Source: CAIWXH01 sp964555675
Lineage (GTDB): Bacteria > Chloroflexota > Chloroflexia > Chloroflexales > Chloroflexaceae
NCBI GenBank assembly: GCA_964555675.1
Contig: CAZKTU010000075.1
Location: 1 to 25,990, forward strand
Length of the DNA: 25,990 nt
Reading direction: 5' to 3'
The translations under genes were made by a program, and so were the position numbers. The notes beneath the pieces were generated by a model. It worked only from the letters and a program-made list of their open reading frames with translations. It did no database searches and had not been told where the DNA came from. Of the stretch, positions 15,028 through 25,357 are shown in pieces (the stretch's first letter is position 1; the number at the start of each line of letters is the position of its first letter).

Positions 15028-15685
15028 TGCCGATGCTCAGGCCTACGAGGGCCGGCCGAGGGATGCCGCTGAGACTGGCCGCGCCGACGGAGTCGGTCAC
15101 GGCGTGCCATACTTCGCCGCCAGAGCCTCGCGCGGTGATCGCGACCCCCGCCATATCGAGCGGGTCGAGCTCGGGCAGGTCGAGCGAGAAGCGCAGATAG
15201 AGCTCGGAGCCGGCCTGGCGCTCGAAGACCTCGAGCCGCAGCTCGGGGGCCTGGTCGCCCTCGCGGGCCACGGTCAGATCGTAGAGCAGATTGTCGGCGC
15301 GGTTCAGGCCGACCAGGAGCGAGGGGCGACCAAGGGCGAGGAGCTCCTCGGTCAGGGCCAGGATCCAGCGCCCCAGATCGTCGATGCGCCAGTGTGTCTG
15401 CGGCTCGGCGGGCCTGGGCGCGCTCGCGGCGAGGGCCGAGAGGTTGGGCGTCGGGTAGGCCGGCGGCAGCTCATCCTGGTCGAGCAGGGTGGCGTGGGCA
15501 AGCTCCAGGAGCTCGTCGAGGTCGGTGCGGCAGGCCGGGCAGCCGGCCAGGTGTGCGGCGAGCAGCGGGTAGCGGCTCTCGGGCGCGCCACCCCGCACCG
15601 CCTCGGCGATGTAGACTGGGAATAGCTCTGCCGCTTCCTGGTGGGAGAGTGGATTGAGCCGAGATTGAGGCTGTTCGCCGCTCAT
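15005..15685 (-). CDS. Soluble zinc-finger anti-sigma-like protein (zf-HC2)
   Basis: A 226-residue protein with H45-x3-C49-x2-C52 (AAHLAGCPACRTDLDELLEL), the zinc-binding anti-sigma (ZAS/zf-HC2) signature. Residues ~95-226 form a soluble, beta-rich region (LLVGLNRADNLLYDL, LRLEVFERQAGSELYLRF, VWHAVTDSVGAASLSGIP) with no transmembrane helix, so it is a cytoplasmic variant and not a membrane-released anti-sigma. AAAGGG lies 7 nt before the ATG. It follows the sigma-factor gene by 63 bp on the same strand, the standard sigma/anti-sigma order. Its 3' end overlaps the 3' end of the convergent TPR-CHAT gene by 23 bp. Anti-sigma function is inferred from motif and context; being a CHAT substrate is speculative. 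Confidence 0.8.
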   Translation of the reverse strand: MSGEQPQSRLNPLSHQEAAELFPVYIAEAVRGGAPESRYPLLAAHLAGCPACRTDLDELLELAHATLLDQDELPPAYPTPNLSALAASAPRPAEPQTHWRIDDLGRWILALTEELLALGRPSLLVGLNRADNLLYDLTVAREGDQAPELRLEVFERQAGSELYLRFSLDLPELDPLDMAGVAITARGSGGEVWHAVTDSVGAASLSGIPRPALVGLSIGITAGRSA

Positions 15686-15748
15686 AAGGCTACCCTTTCT
15701 CCCAACAAAGGTCCACGGCCCTCCTCATCCTTGCAGTAGTTCCACCCT

Positions 15749-16501
15749 TCACAGATCGTGCTCCCAGGTCTGCGACCAGCCAGGGGCGCTGCGCAGCCGG
15801 CTGAGCCCGCGCGAGCGCAGGACGTGGACGTTCGGCACCGAGACGCCGAGCTCGCGGCTGATCCGCTCGTCGTCGAGCCCGACGAGGTACTTGAGGCGCA
15901 CGGCGTCGATCTGCTTGCGCGCCCGCGGGTACTCGCACACATAACGTGCGAGGAAGCTGTGGAGGGCGAGGCGTTGCTCGCGGGTGACGGCCTCGTCCTC
16001 GATACTGAGCTGGTCGGCGACGGTATCGCCCAGGGTCAGGCCCTCGTCGCCGACCTCGCGTTCGAGCGACTCGGCGCGGCCCGAGCGCCGGCGCAGGCTG
16101 CGAGCCGCGCCCATGAGGTACTGCAGGGCGAAGAAGATGAAGGCGCGGGGCTCGCGGCACGACTCGAAGCGGGTGATCACCTCGGTGATAGCCTGCTGGG
16201 TCGCGTCCTCGCAGACATCGTTGTAGCTGCGCCAGGCGCGCTCGTAGAGCAGGCGGTACAGCTCGGTGTAGCCGCGCTCGCGCGCATCGGGGCCGTTGAC
16301 GCCCGAGCATGCGTCGTACAGGGCCAGGTTGTAGACCCCGTAGGCCACATACTGTAGGTCGCCGTCCACCTGCTCGGCCATTGCGGCGCGCGTTCGGCGG
16401 GCAAACTCGGCCCGGTCAATGAGCTGCCAGGCATGCCGCGCCATCAGTCGGTCGGTGACTTCGGCGCAGCGCTGGTCTAAGTCCTCGTCTGGTCTAACCA
16501 T
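15749..16501 (-). CDS. Sigma-70 family RNA polymerase sigma factor (ECF-like)
   Basis: A 250-residue sigma factor with regions 2 and 4 only. Region 2 is about residues 78-140 (YRLLYERAWRSYNDVCEDA, TRFESCREPRAFIFFALQYL). Region 4 is about 176-238, with the helix-turn-helix LDDERISRELGVSVPNVHVLRSRGLSRL. An acidic linker joins them. The ~75-residue N-terminal part before region 2 is longer than in ordinary ECF factors and is of unknown role. The ATG at 16501 has AGGAG 8 nt before it; an upstream in-frame ATG at 16534 adds only an unsupported 11-residue extension. It heads an operon with the zinc-finger gene 63 bp downstream. It probably directs transcription of its own operon and a small regulon; I cannot identify its promoter motif. 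Confidence 0.88.
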   Translation of the reverse strand: MVRPDEDLDQRCAEVTDRLMARHAWQLIDRAEFARRTRAAMAEQVDGDLQYVAYGVYNLALYDACSGVNGPDARERGYTELYRLLYERAWRSYNDVCEDATQQAITEVITRFESCREPRAFIFFALQYLMGAARSLRRRSGRAESLEREVGDEGLTLGDTVADQLSIEDEAVTREQRLALHSFLARYVCEYPRARKQIDAVRLKYLVGLDDERISRELGVSVPNVHVLRSRGLSRLRSAPGWSQTWEHDL

Positions 16502-16635
16502 GGGACGTACTCCTGCGGTACACGCAGCGGCCATGGCCTGACGAGCCGGTCGTCGGGCGCTCTTGTCGTCTAGCTGATTACTATTGGATGAACGATCTGT
16601 AACCCCGTTTCTTTAGAGTATCGTACGGCAATCTG

Positions 16636-16653
16636 CTTGAGATGAGTCTCAAG
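16636..16653. promoter_or_regulatory. Perfect inverted repeat, possible operator
   Basis: CTTGAGA (16636-16642) and TCTCAAG (16647-16653) are exact reverse complements around TGAG. The repeat lies between the divergent sigma-factor and kinase genes, 135 bp from the sigma ATG. It could be an operator or a small hairpin; nothing shows which. Confidence 0.4.
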
Positions 16654-16800
16654 ATGGACCTTGCGCCGATTCTATACGGTGACGGGCGTCACGAAGATTG
16701 CGAGCGCCCGCGCTCGGGCGTCGATTTGAGCGGCGGGGGCGCGTTCATGGAGTGTGGGACCTGCCCGTCGCCGGTGGCGGTGTCGCTGGTTTGGGCGTCG

Positions 16801-16809
16801 TGCTATACT
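16801..16809 (+). promoter_or_regulatory. Extended -10 promoter of the DegS/DegU-like pair
   Basis: TGC-TATACT (16801-16809), preceded by no recognisable -35, would start transcription about 32 nt before the GTG at 16848. It matches the TGCTAYAMT form seen before mutS, the receiver gene and the CheB/CheR kinase. Confidence 0.6.
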
Positions 16810-16847
16810 GAGGCAACCGTGAACTTCGCGCCAATGGAGATCGTGCT

Positions 16848-17870
16848 GTGAGCTCCGAGCCTTCTGCGCTGCTCGAATCCGCCCATAGTATCGTCACCGA
16901 GCAGATCACCCGCCTGCGCAGCCTCCACCGCGAGGCCCAGCAGCGGCTGGCAGGCCTGGAGGGCGAGGTGCGGGCGGCGGAGCGGCAGCTCGACGAGGTG
17001 GTGACCCAGCGTCGCTTTGCGGCCGAGCGCGGCCTGCCGGCGGCGGCGTCGCTGGCCGAGCGCGAGCGGCAGGCCAGGGTGGCCCACGAGGCCCGGGCCC
17101 GCGAGCATACGGCCCTGCTGCGGGCCCTCAAGCAGCTCGACCAGCTGGTGCGCCAGATCGACATGAGCAGCGCGACGCTCACCGGCAGCGCCGAGGGCGA
17201 GCCGGCCGACCCGTGGGTCCAGGCCCTGCGCGCCCAGGTGATCATGGGCCGCGAGGAAGAGCGCAGCCGCCTGGCGCGCGAGGTCCACGACGGCCCGGCC
17301 CAGGTCCTGGCCAACGCCCTGATGGGCCTCGAGCGCAGCCAGACCCTGCTGGCCGAGCAGCGCACCGAGCGCCTGGCCGAGATGCTGCGCCAGCTCAGCG
17401 AGAGCGCCCACGAGGGGCTGCGCGAGGTGCGCGGCTTCATCGCCGACCTGAGGCCGGGCAAGCTCGACGAGCAGGGCCTGGCCGGCGCGCTGCAGGAGTA
17501 CGTGCGCCGCTATCGCGACGCCGTCAACAGCGCGATCAGCTTCGAGGCCGACCCGCTGCCGCGGCTGCCCGCCGAGACCGAGATTGTCCTCTATCGTATC
17601 GTCCAGGAGTCGCTGCAGAACGCGCGCAAGCACGCGCGCGGAGCGCCCATCCACGTGAGCTTGAGCGTGCGCCAGGGCCGCCTGGCCCTGACGATCCGCG
17701 ACGAGGGCCCGGGCTTCGACCCGCGCGAGGTGGCGCGCAGGGCCGGCCGCGAGAGCTGGGGCCTGACCAGTATGCGCGAGCGCGCCGAGCTGATCGGGGC
17801 CCGCTATATCGTCACCTCGCGACCGGGCTACGGCACCGAGGTCGCGGTCAGCCTGCCGATCCGCGTGTAG
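16848..17870 (+). CDS. DegS-like sensor histidine kinase (HisKA_3)
   Basis: A 340-residue cytoplasmic histidine kinase. Residues ~5-105 form a long coiled coil (ITRLRSLHREAQQRLAGLEGE onward), like the DegS sensor region. HisKA_3 dimerisation follows with EEERSRLAREVHDGPAQVLAN, phospho-acceptor His147. The HATPase_c domain has the N box in IVQESLQNARKHA and G boxes in IRDEGPGFDPRE and GLTSMRERAELIGA. There is no membrane segment, so it senses an internal signal or a partner protein. The start is GTG at 16848 with GGAG 8 nt upstream; an extended -10 is close behind. It is followed after 36 bp by its response regulator on the same strand. The input signal is unknown; the divergent sigma operon next door may be related. 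Confidence 0.93.
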   Translation: MSSEPSALLESAHSIVTEQITRLRSLHREAQQRLAGLEGEVRAAERQLDEVVTQRRFAAERGLPAAASLAERERQARVAHEARAREHTALLRALKQLDQLVRQIDMSSATLTGSAEGEPADPWVQALRAQVIMGREEERSRLAREVHDGPAQVLANALMGLERSQTLLAEQRTERLAEMLRQLSESAHEGLREVRGFIADLRPGKLDEQGLAGALQEYVRRYRDAVNSAISFEADPLPRLPAETEIVLYRIVQESLQNARKHARGAPIHVSLSVRQGRLALTIRDEGPGFDPREVARRAGRESWGLTSMRERAELIGARYIVTSRPGYGTEVAVSLPIRV

Positions 17871-17906
17871 CCAGGGGCTCGCTGCGGACAGAGCATTGGG
17901 ACGGCT

Positions 17907-18623
17907 ATGTCAAACCCGATCAGAGTGCTAATCATCGATGATCACCCGCTCTTCCGCCAGGGCATCCGCTGGAGTCTTGAGGACGCCGCCGACATCGAGG
18001 TGATCGGCGAGGCCGAAAATGGCCAAGAGGCCCTCAAGCTCACCGAGCGGCTCAACCCCGACGTGGTGCTGGTCGACATCAACCTGCCCGGGCTCAACGG
18101 CCTCGAGGTGGCCCGGGTGATCAAGCGGCGCGACCCGCGCATGGGCATTGTCGTGCTGAGCGTCTACGAGGACGACGACCAGCTCTTCCAGGCGATCAAG
18201 GTCGGCGCCGCCGCCTACTCGTCGAAGGACGTCAACCCCGAGGACCTGGTCTTCTATATTCGCGAGGTGGCCAAGGGCAAGTACCTGATCAACGACTCGG
18301 TCCTGGCCAAGCCCAACGTCGCCACGCGCGTGCTGCACCAGTTCCGCGAGCTTGCGGCCACCGAGGACGAGCAGACCACCCCGCTCTTCGCGCCGCTGAC
18401 CAGCCGCGAGATCGAGATCCTCGACTGTATCGCCCGCGGCCTCTCGAACAAAGAGATCGCCAACGAGCTGAGCATCAGCGGCCAGACAGTCAAGAACCAT
18501 ATCACCTCGATCCTCTCGAAGCTGCAGGTCAACGACCGCACCATGGCGGTGATCTACGCGATCAAGAAGGGCTGGGTGCGCTACGGCAGCCCCGACCCTA
18601 ACCCGCGAGCGAGCGAGCAGTAG
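17907..18623 (+). CDS. NarL/DegU-type response regulator
   Basis: A 238-residue two-domain regulator, cognate to the kinase 36 bp upstream. The receiver has the acidic pair D11-D12 in LIIDDHPLF, phospho-acceptor D57 in VLVDINLPG and K107 in AAAYSSKDV. A LuxR/GerE-type helix-turn-helix follows at about residues 165-225: LTSREIEILDCIARGLSNKEIANELSISGQTVKNHITSILSKL. This layout binds DNA as a dimer after phosphorylation. The linker of about 30 residues carries a short acidic stretch (ATEDEQ). Target genes are unknown. The ATG at 17907 begins directly with the first beta strand, as is usual for the family. Confidence 0.95.
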   Translation: MSNPIRVLIIDDHPLFRQGIRWSLEDAADIEVIGEAENGQEALKLTERLNPDVVLVDINLPGLNGLEVARVIKRRDPRMGIVVLSVYEDDDQLFQAIKVGAAAYSSKDVNPEDLVFYIREVAKGKYLINDSVLAKPNVATRVLHQFRELAATEDEQTTPLFAPLTSREIEILDCIARGLSNKEIANELSISGQTVKNHITSILSKLQVNDRTMAVIYAIKKGWVRYGSPDPNPRASEQ

Positions 18624-18725
18624 GCCGCAGCCGAGCCGTCTTCGCGCGCCCTACGCGGACCTGGCCCGCTCATCGCCCTGCCCCCTACGCGCCGAGCGTA
18701 TAATCCGCGCGACTGGTGTGCCGCC

Positions 18726-18750
18726 CGAAGCCTGACAACGTCAGGTTTCG
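18726..18750 (+). repeat. Inverted repeat / hairpin downstream of a TATAAT box
   Basis: CGAAGCCTGAC (18726-18736) pairs with GTCAGGTTTCG (18740-18750) around AAC; one of 11 pairs is G-U in RNA. No T-tract follows. It may end transcription from the DegU-like gene 100 bp upstream or fold in an RNA begun near 18711. Confidence 0.4.
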
Positions 18751-18973
18751 TAGCGCCAAGCTTGGCCACAATCCCCGCTTCCTGCCCTGGCCGATTGATG
18801 CTACGCTGATCAGTGATGGATCGGTCCGGTCGGCGCCCCTCACAGCATCCCCCTTACGCTCTTGCTTACCCCAGCTACCCGTTGAACCCCACAGTGTCGA
18901 TCTGGCCATCCATCCTCAGATGGAGATCGCTCTCAACTTAGGCAAGGTTTCATCTTGCGACCGCGCCCAGACA

Positions 18974-19002
18974 TGCCCCTAGCCAGAACATGGCTGGGGG
19001 CA
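18974..19002 (+). promoter_or_regulatory. Leader hairpin just before the GH130 gene
   Basis: TGCCCCTAGCCA (18974-18985) pairs with TGGCTGGGGGCA (18991-19002) around GAACA: 12 bp, one of them U-G. It is followed by an A/T-rich stretch (AACTATTTAGAAAG) that includes the weak ribosome-binding site. Its place next to the start codon suggests a role in attenuation, translation control or mRNA stability. Confidence 0.4.
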
Positions 19003-19024
19003 AACTATTTAGAAAGAACTGCCT

Positions 19025-20092
19025 GTGACAAGCACAATGCCATTTCTGATGCGGCGCCTGGGCGTGATCATGCGGGGCGACCCGCACAACTCGGACGAGG
19101 CCCTTGGGGTGCTCAACCCGGCGACGGCGCGCGCGCCGGACGGCCGGCTCTACCTCTTCCCGCGGGTCGTCGCGGCCGGCAACTACTCGCGCATCGGCAT
19201 CGCCGAGGTGATCTTCGGCGAGTCGGGCGACCCGGTTGGCGTCGAGCGGCGTGGTTATGCCCTCGAGCCGAGCGAGTCGTACGAGCAAAACGCGCACACC
19301 GCCGGCTGTGAGGACGCCCGCATCACCTACAGCGAGCCATTGGGGCGCTACCTGATGACCTACACCGCCTACGGCCCCCTGGGGGCGCGCATCGCCCTGG
19401 CAACCTCCGATGACCTGATGCACTGGGAGCGCATCGGCCCGCTCAAGTTCGCTTTCGACCCGGCACTGCGGGTCGACTTTGACTTGTACGACAACAAGGA
19501 CGCGGTGATCTTCCCCAGCCTGGTCAGCGATCCGCACGGCCGGCCGGCGCTGGCGATGCTCCACCGGCCGGCCAACGTGCAAGGCCGCATGCCCGTGCTG
19601 CCGGCCGGCATCAGCGAGGAGCGCGCCAGTATCTGGATCTCCTACTGCGCGGTCGAGCCGGCCCGGGCCAGCCTCGCCGCGCTGCTGACCTGGCGCGATC
19701 ATACCTTGCTGGCGACGCCGGCCCAGCCCTGGGAGGAGACCAAGATTGGCGCCGGGACCCCGCCGATCCGCACGCCCCACGGCTGGCTGCTGATCTACCA
19801 CGGGGTCGCCGGCCAGATTCTCGAGGGCGTCGACCACCAGCCGCACGTGCGCTACAGCGCGGGCGCCATGCTGCTTGACGGCGACGACCCGCGCAAGATC
19901 ATCTTTCGCTCGTCGGAGCCGACTCTCACGCCAGAGGTCGACGAGGAGCGCACAGGGATCGTGCCGAACGTGGTCTTCCCGACCGGGGTCGACATGCGCG
20001 GGCACGGGCGGGTAGACGTCTACTATGGCATGGCCGACGCGGCGATCGGGGTCGCGCGGCTCGACCTGCCGGTGCAGTTCGGGGCAGCGTGA
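19025..20092 (+). CDS. GH130-family glycoside phosphorylase/hydrolase
   Basis: A 355-residue five-bladed beta-propeller enzyme of glycoside hydrolase family 130, which acts on beta-mannosides by phosphorolysis or, in some subgroups, hydrolysis. Motifs in order: VLNPATARAPDGRLYLFPRVV (near 29-49, with propeller strand NYSRIGIAE after it), GCEDARITY (94-102, holding the Glu-Asp-x-Arg active-site element), NKDAVIFPSL, TKIGAGTPPIRTPHGWLLIYHGV and RYSAGAMLLD. No signal peptide is visible, so it acts on internal oligosaccharides or glycoconjugates. The start is GTG at 19025, with only a weak AGAAAG site; an in-frame ATG at 19037 is the alternative. Its stop is 7 bp from the stop of the convergent receiver gene. 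The exact subfamily cannot be settled by eye. Confidence 0.87.
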   Translation: MTSTMPFLMRRLGVIMRGDPHNSDEALGVLNPATARAPDGRLYLFPRVVAAGNYSRIGIAEVIFGESGDPVGVERRGYALEPSESYEQNAHTAGCEDARITYSEPLGRYLMTYTAYGPLGARIALATSDDLMHWERIGPLKFAFDPALRVDFDLYDNKDAVIFPSLVSDPHGRPALAMLHRPANVQGRMPVLPAGISEERASIWISYCAVEPARASLAALLTWRDHTLLATPAQPWEETKIGAGTPPIRTPHGWLLIYHGVAGQILEGVDHQPHVRYSAGAMLLDGDDPRKIIFRSSEPTLTPEVDEERTGIVPNVVFPTGVDMRGHGRVDVYYGMADAAIGVARLDLPVQFGAA

Positions 20093-20099
20093 GCGGAGC

Positions 20100-20588
20100 C
20101 TAGTGCTGGCGATAGTCCTGGCGCTCGGCATCGGGCGGCTGCTGCGCGGCCGGGGCGTCGGTCGCCGGCGTCGGTGCAGCGGGGGAGCCCATGAGGACCG
20201 CGCGGATCGTCTCCACCAGCTCGCGTATGCGGAAGGGCTTATCGAGGATGTGGGCGATGTCGAGGGGCGCGAACTGCTGGTGGTAGCCTGGGGGAAACTC
20301 GCTGCTCATCATGATGATCGGCAGACTGGGTGCGGTCGCGCGGATAGCCCTGGCCGCCCCCAGACCGTCGAGCACCGGCATACGCACGTCGAGGATGGCG
20401 CCGAGCAAGGCGTCTTTGTGCTTGGCGGCGATCGCTACGGCTTCGGCGCCATCGCTCGCCACGAGCGCGCCGAGGCCGACATGCTTGAGCACCTCTACGA
20501 TCAGCGAGCGCAGGCTCTCGTCGTCGTCGGCAACCAGGACAAATGGCGGCGGCCTCTCGTGATCTTGCGCTGCGATTGGGGTTAACAC
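20100..20588 (-). CDS. Single-domain response regulator (receiver only)
   Basis: A 162-residue protein containing one CheY-like receiver domain and no output domain. VLVADDDESLRSLI provides acidic D21-D23, D67 in AILDVRMPVLDG is the phospho-acceptor, and HILDKPFRIREL gives K117. A Pro/Ala-rich tail of about 25 residues (SPAAPTPATDAPAAQQPPD) follows and is likely disordered. It may act as a phosphate relay or by binding a partner; the CheB/CheR kinase gene diverges from it. I start at GTG 20588, which has GGAGGAGG 5-6 nt before it; a TTG at 20606 is less likely because it overlaps that site. A probable extended -10 lies at 20709-20717, giving a leader of about 115 nt. Confidence 0.88.
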   Translation of the reverse strand: MLTPIAAQDHERPPPFVLVADDDESLRSLIVEVLKHVGLGALVASDGAEAVAIAAKHKDALLGAILDVRMPVLDGLGAARAIRATAPSLPIIMMSSEFPPGYHQQFAPLDIAHILDKPFRIRELVETIRAVLMGSPAAPTPATDAPAAQQPPDAERQDYRQH

Positions 20589-20708
20589 GGGTGCCTCCTC
20601 CGGCAATCGGCCCTGGGGCCTGCTTCAGAATCGGCCCTGCGGGCTTGGATGTGTGAGAGAGGCGCGGGTAGCGGCGAAGACTGTGGCCATGGTTATGAAG
20701 CTCGTCTT

Positions 20709-20717
20709 AGTGTAGCA
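20709..20717 (-). promoter_or_regulatory. Extended -10 promoter of the receiver-only gene
   Basis: On the minus strand TGC-TACACT (20717-20709) matches the extended -10 form used by neighbouring genes. Transcription would begin near 20702, about 115 nt before the GTG at 20588. The leader carries a direct repeat AATCGGCCCTG (20605-20615 and 20629-20639 on the plus strand). Confidence 0.5.
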
Positions 20718-20838
20718 GCGGGTCTACGCGCGTCACTAGCGGGATCGGCTTGACGGATGTGTCAGGAAATACCTTACGCGGTCAGGGAAATGCGGACGGC
20801 GATGTGCGGGCGCCGCGGGCCGACAGCGAGGCGGTGCG

Positions 20839-20847
20839 TGCTACAAT
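20839..20847 (+). promoter_or_regulatory. Extended -10 promoter of the CheB/CheR kinase operon
   Basis: TGC-TACAAT (20839-20847) would place transcription start about 36 nt before the ATG at 20890. No -35 is apparent. The form matches the other TGCTAYAMT boxes in the window. Confidence 0.55.
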
Positions 20848-20889
20848 GATCTGCGTGCCCAGAGCTTTGAGCGCGCCGGGAGGGCCGCG

Positions 20890-24279
<3,390 letters not shown>

Positions 24280-24910
24280 CCATATGGTCGTGCGCGAGGG
24301 GCTGAAGACTCTGATCAACGCCCAGGCCGATATGACCGTGATCGGCGAGGCCGGCGACGGCGAGACGGCCTGGCAGGAGATCCAGATCTGTCGGCCGGAC
24401 GTGGTGATCATGGACATCTCGATGCCGGGGGTGAACGGCATCCAGGCCACCGAGCGGCTCAAGCAGAGCAGCCCCGAGGTCAAGGTGCTGGTGCTGAGTG
24501 TACACGACGATACGAGCTACCTGCGCCAGATGCTGGCGGTCGGCGCGGCGGGTTACATCCTCAAGCATACGGCGGCAGACGCCCTGATCCAGGCCATCCG
24601 CATCGTCGCAGCGGGCGGGCTCTACCTCGAGCCGTCGCTCGCCGAGCATGTGGTGGGGCGCTATGTGCGCCGGCCCGCCGTCGTCACCGAGCTGCTGGGC
24701 GCCGAGCTCAGCGAGCGCGAGCGCGAGGTGGTCCAGCGGGTGGTGCAGGGCTACAGCAACAAGGATATCGCCAGCCAGCTGAACCTGAGCGTGAAGACGG
24801 TCGAGACCTACAGGGCCCGGGCCCTCGAGAAGCTGGGGTTGACCAGCCGGGCGGCCCTGGTGCGCTACGCCCTCGAGCGCGGCTGGCTGCACAAGCCGTG
24901 ACCCCCCGCG

Positions 24911-25273
24911 TCAGGCCTCTTTGGCGGACTGGTGCGCGTAGACGACATAGCGCTCGGGCTGCTCGGGGTAGCCGGCGTGGGCCTGCCTGATACTGGCCCA
25001 GGGGCGGCTGTCGCGCAGGATCTGCCCCCAGCAGTCCTGGTAGGGACACTGCTGGATGACCTTGGGCTGGGGGCGGCGCCCCGTGCCCGCAATATGGAGG
25101 CGGCGGAAGGTCCCTCGCACGAAGGCGCGCTGGCAGCAGCTGCACCACGACCAGGGCAAGAGCAACCCCTCGGACGAGTGGGAGGTGTGGGCGGCTGGCG
25201 CCACGACCTTCTGGGGCGGCAGCGCCAGGGCGGTCTGCCCGTTCCGGTCTCGGCGCTCATCAAACGTTTGCAT
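24911..25273 (-). CDS. Small cysteine-rich (zinc-ribbon-like) protein, unknown function
   Basis: A 120-residue protein I do not recognise. It has Cys at 44, 46 and 47 (WSWCSCCQRAF) and a second pair C76/C81 (QQCPYQDCWGQ). This could fold as a zinc ribbon. Several aromatic and basic residues follow (RPWASIRQAH, PERYVVYAH). AGGAG stands 7 nt before the ATG, supporting a real gene, and third codon positions are G/C-rich as in its neighbours. It follows another cysteine-pair gene on the same strand by 84 bp. A nucleic-acid or redox role is possible but not shown. Confidence 0.7.
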   Translation of the reverse strand: MQTFDERRDRNGQTALALPPQKVVAPAAHTSHSSEGLLLPWSWCSCCQRAFVRGTFRRLHIAGTGRRPQPKVIQQCPYQDCWGQILRDSRPWASIRQAHAGYPEQPERYVVYAHQSAKEA

Positions 25274-25357
25274 AGCTGGTCTCCTGATTCCTCTGTCGGC
25301 AACACCTGAGCGGCCGGCGAGCGCTGCGCGCGCGGGGGTGCTCGTGATCTTGAAGCC

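Larger units (their letters stand above)
16502..16847. other. Divergent intergenic region between sigma-factor and DegS-like kinase genes
   Basis: About 345 bp, A+T-richer near 16570-16625 than its surroundings. It holds three inverted repeats: CTTGAGA-TGAG-TCTCAAG at 16636-16653 (perfect 7-bp arms), GTGACG-GG-CGTCAC at 16679-16692, and CGAGCG-CCCG-CGCTCG at about 16700-16715. TATCGTACG (16619-16627) also occurs upstream of the glycosyltransferase genes. The kinase promoter is at 16801-16809. A 69-codon frame (16642-16851) whose stop overlaps the kinase GTG has no recognisable features and contains that promoter, so I did not call it. I found no convincing promoter for the sigma gene. Confidence 0.5.
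18624..19024. other. Long leader/intergenic region before the GH130 gene, two hairpins
   Basis: About 400 bp with no gene I can support. It holds a TATAAT at 18699-18704 without TG or a -35. A stem with triloop AAC lies at 18726-18750 (11 bp, one G-U pair). An extended -10-like TGCTACGCT lies at 18799-18807. A 12-bp stem with one G-U pair lies at 18974-19002, ending 22 nt before the GTG. Reading frames here (e.g. 18716-18982 +) lack family features and show ordinary codon use only weakly, so I left them out. Confidence 0.45.
20589..20889. other. Divergent intergenic region between receiver and CheB/CheR kinase genes
   Basis: About 300 bp without a gene. It contains the receiver promoter (20709-20717, -), the kinase promoter (20839-20847, +), and the 11-bp direct repeat AATCGGCCCTG with 24-bp period near the receiver start. 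Between the promoters, 20718-20838, I see no strong palindrome. Confidence 0.5.

Noticed and set aside
9998..16501. A type III-E CRISPR locus, suggested by TPR-CHAT plus sigma factor
   Set aside because: No Cas7-11 fusion, no repeat array and no Csx30 or Csx31 homologue is visible; only the control logic is comparable.
16585..16612. ECF-type autoregulated promoter (GAAAC ... CGTTC on the minus strand) for the sigma gene
   Set aside because: The gap between the two elements is about 12 bp, too short for a standard ECF promoter.
16642..16851. 69-codon frame whose stop overlaps the kinase GTG
   Set aside because: No recognisable feature, no good ribosome-binding site, and the kinase promoter lies inside it. 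The 4-bp overlap is probably chance.
18716..18982. 88-codon plus-strand frame in the GH130 leader
   Set aside because: No ribosome-binding site, no conserved feature, and it spans possible promoter and hairpin elements.
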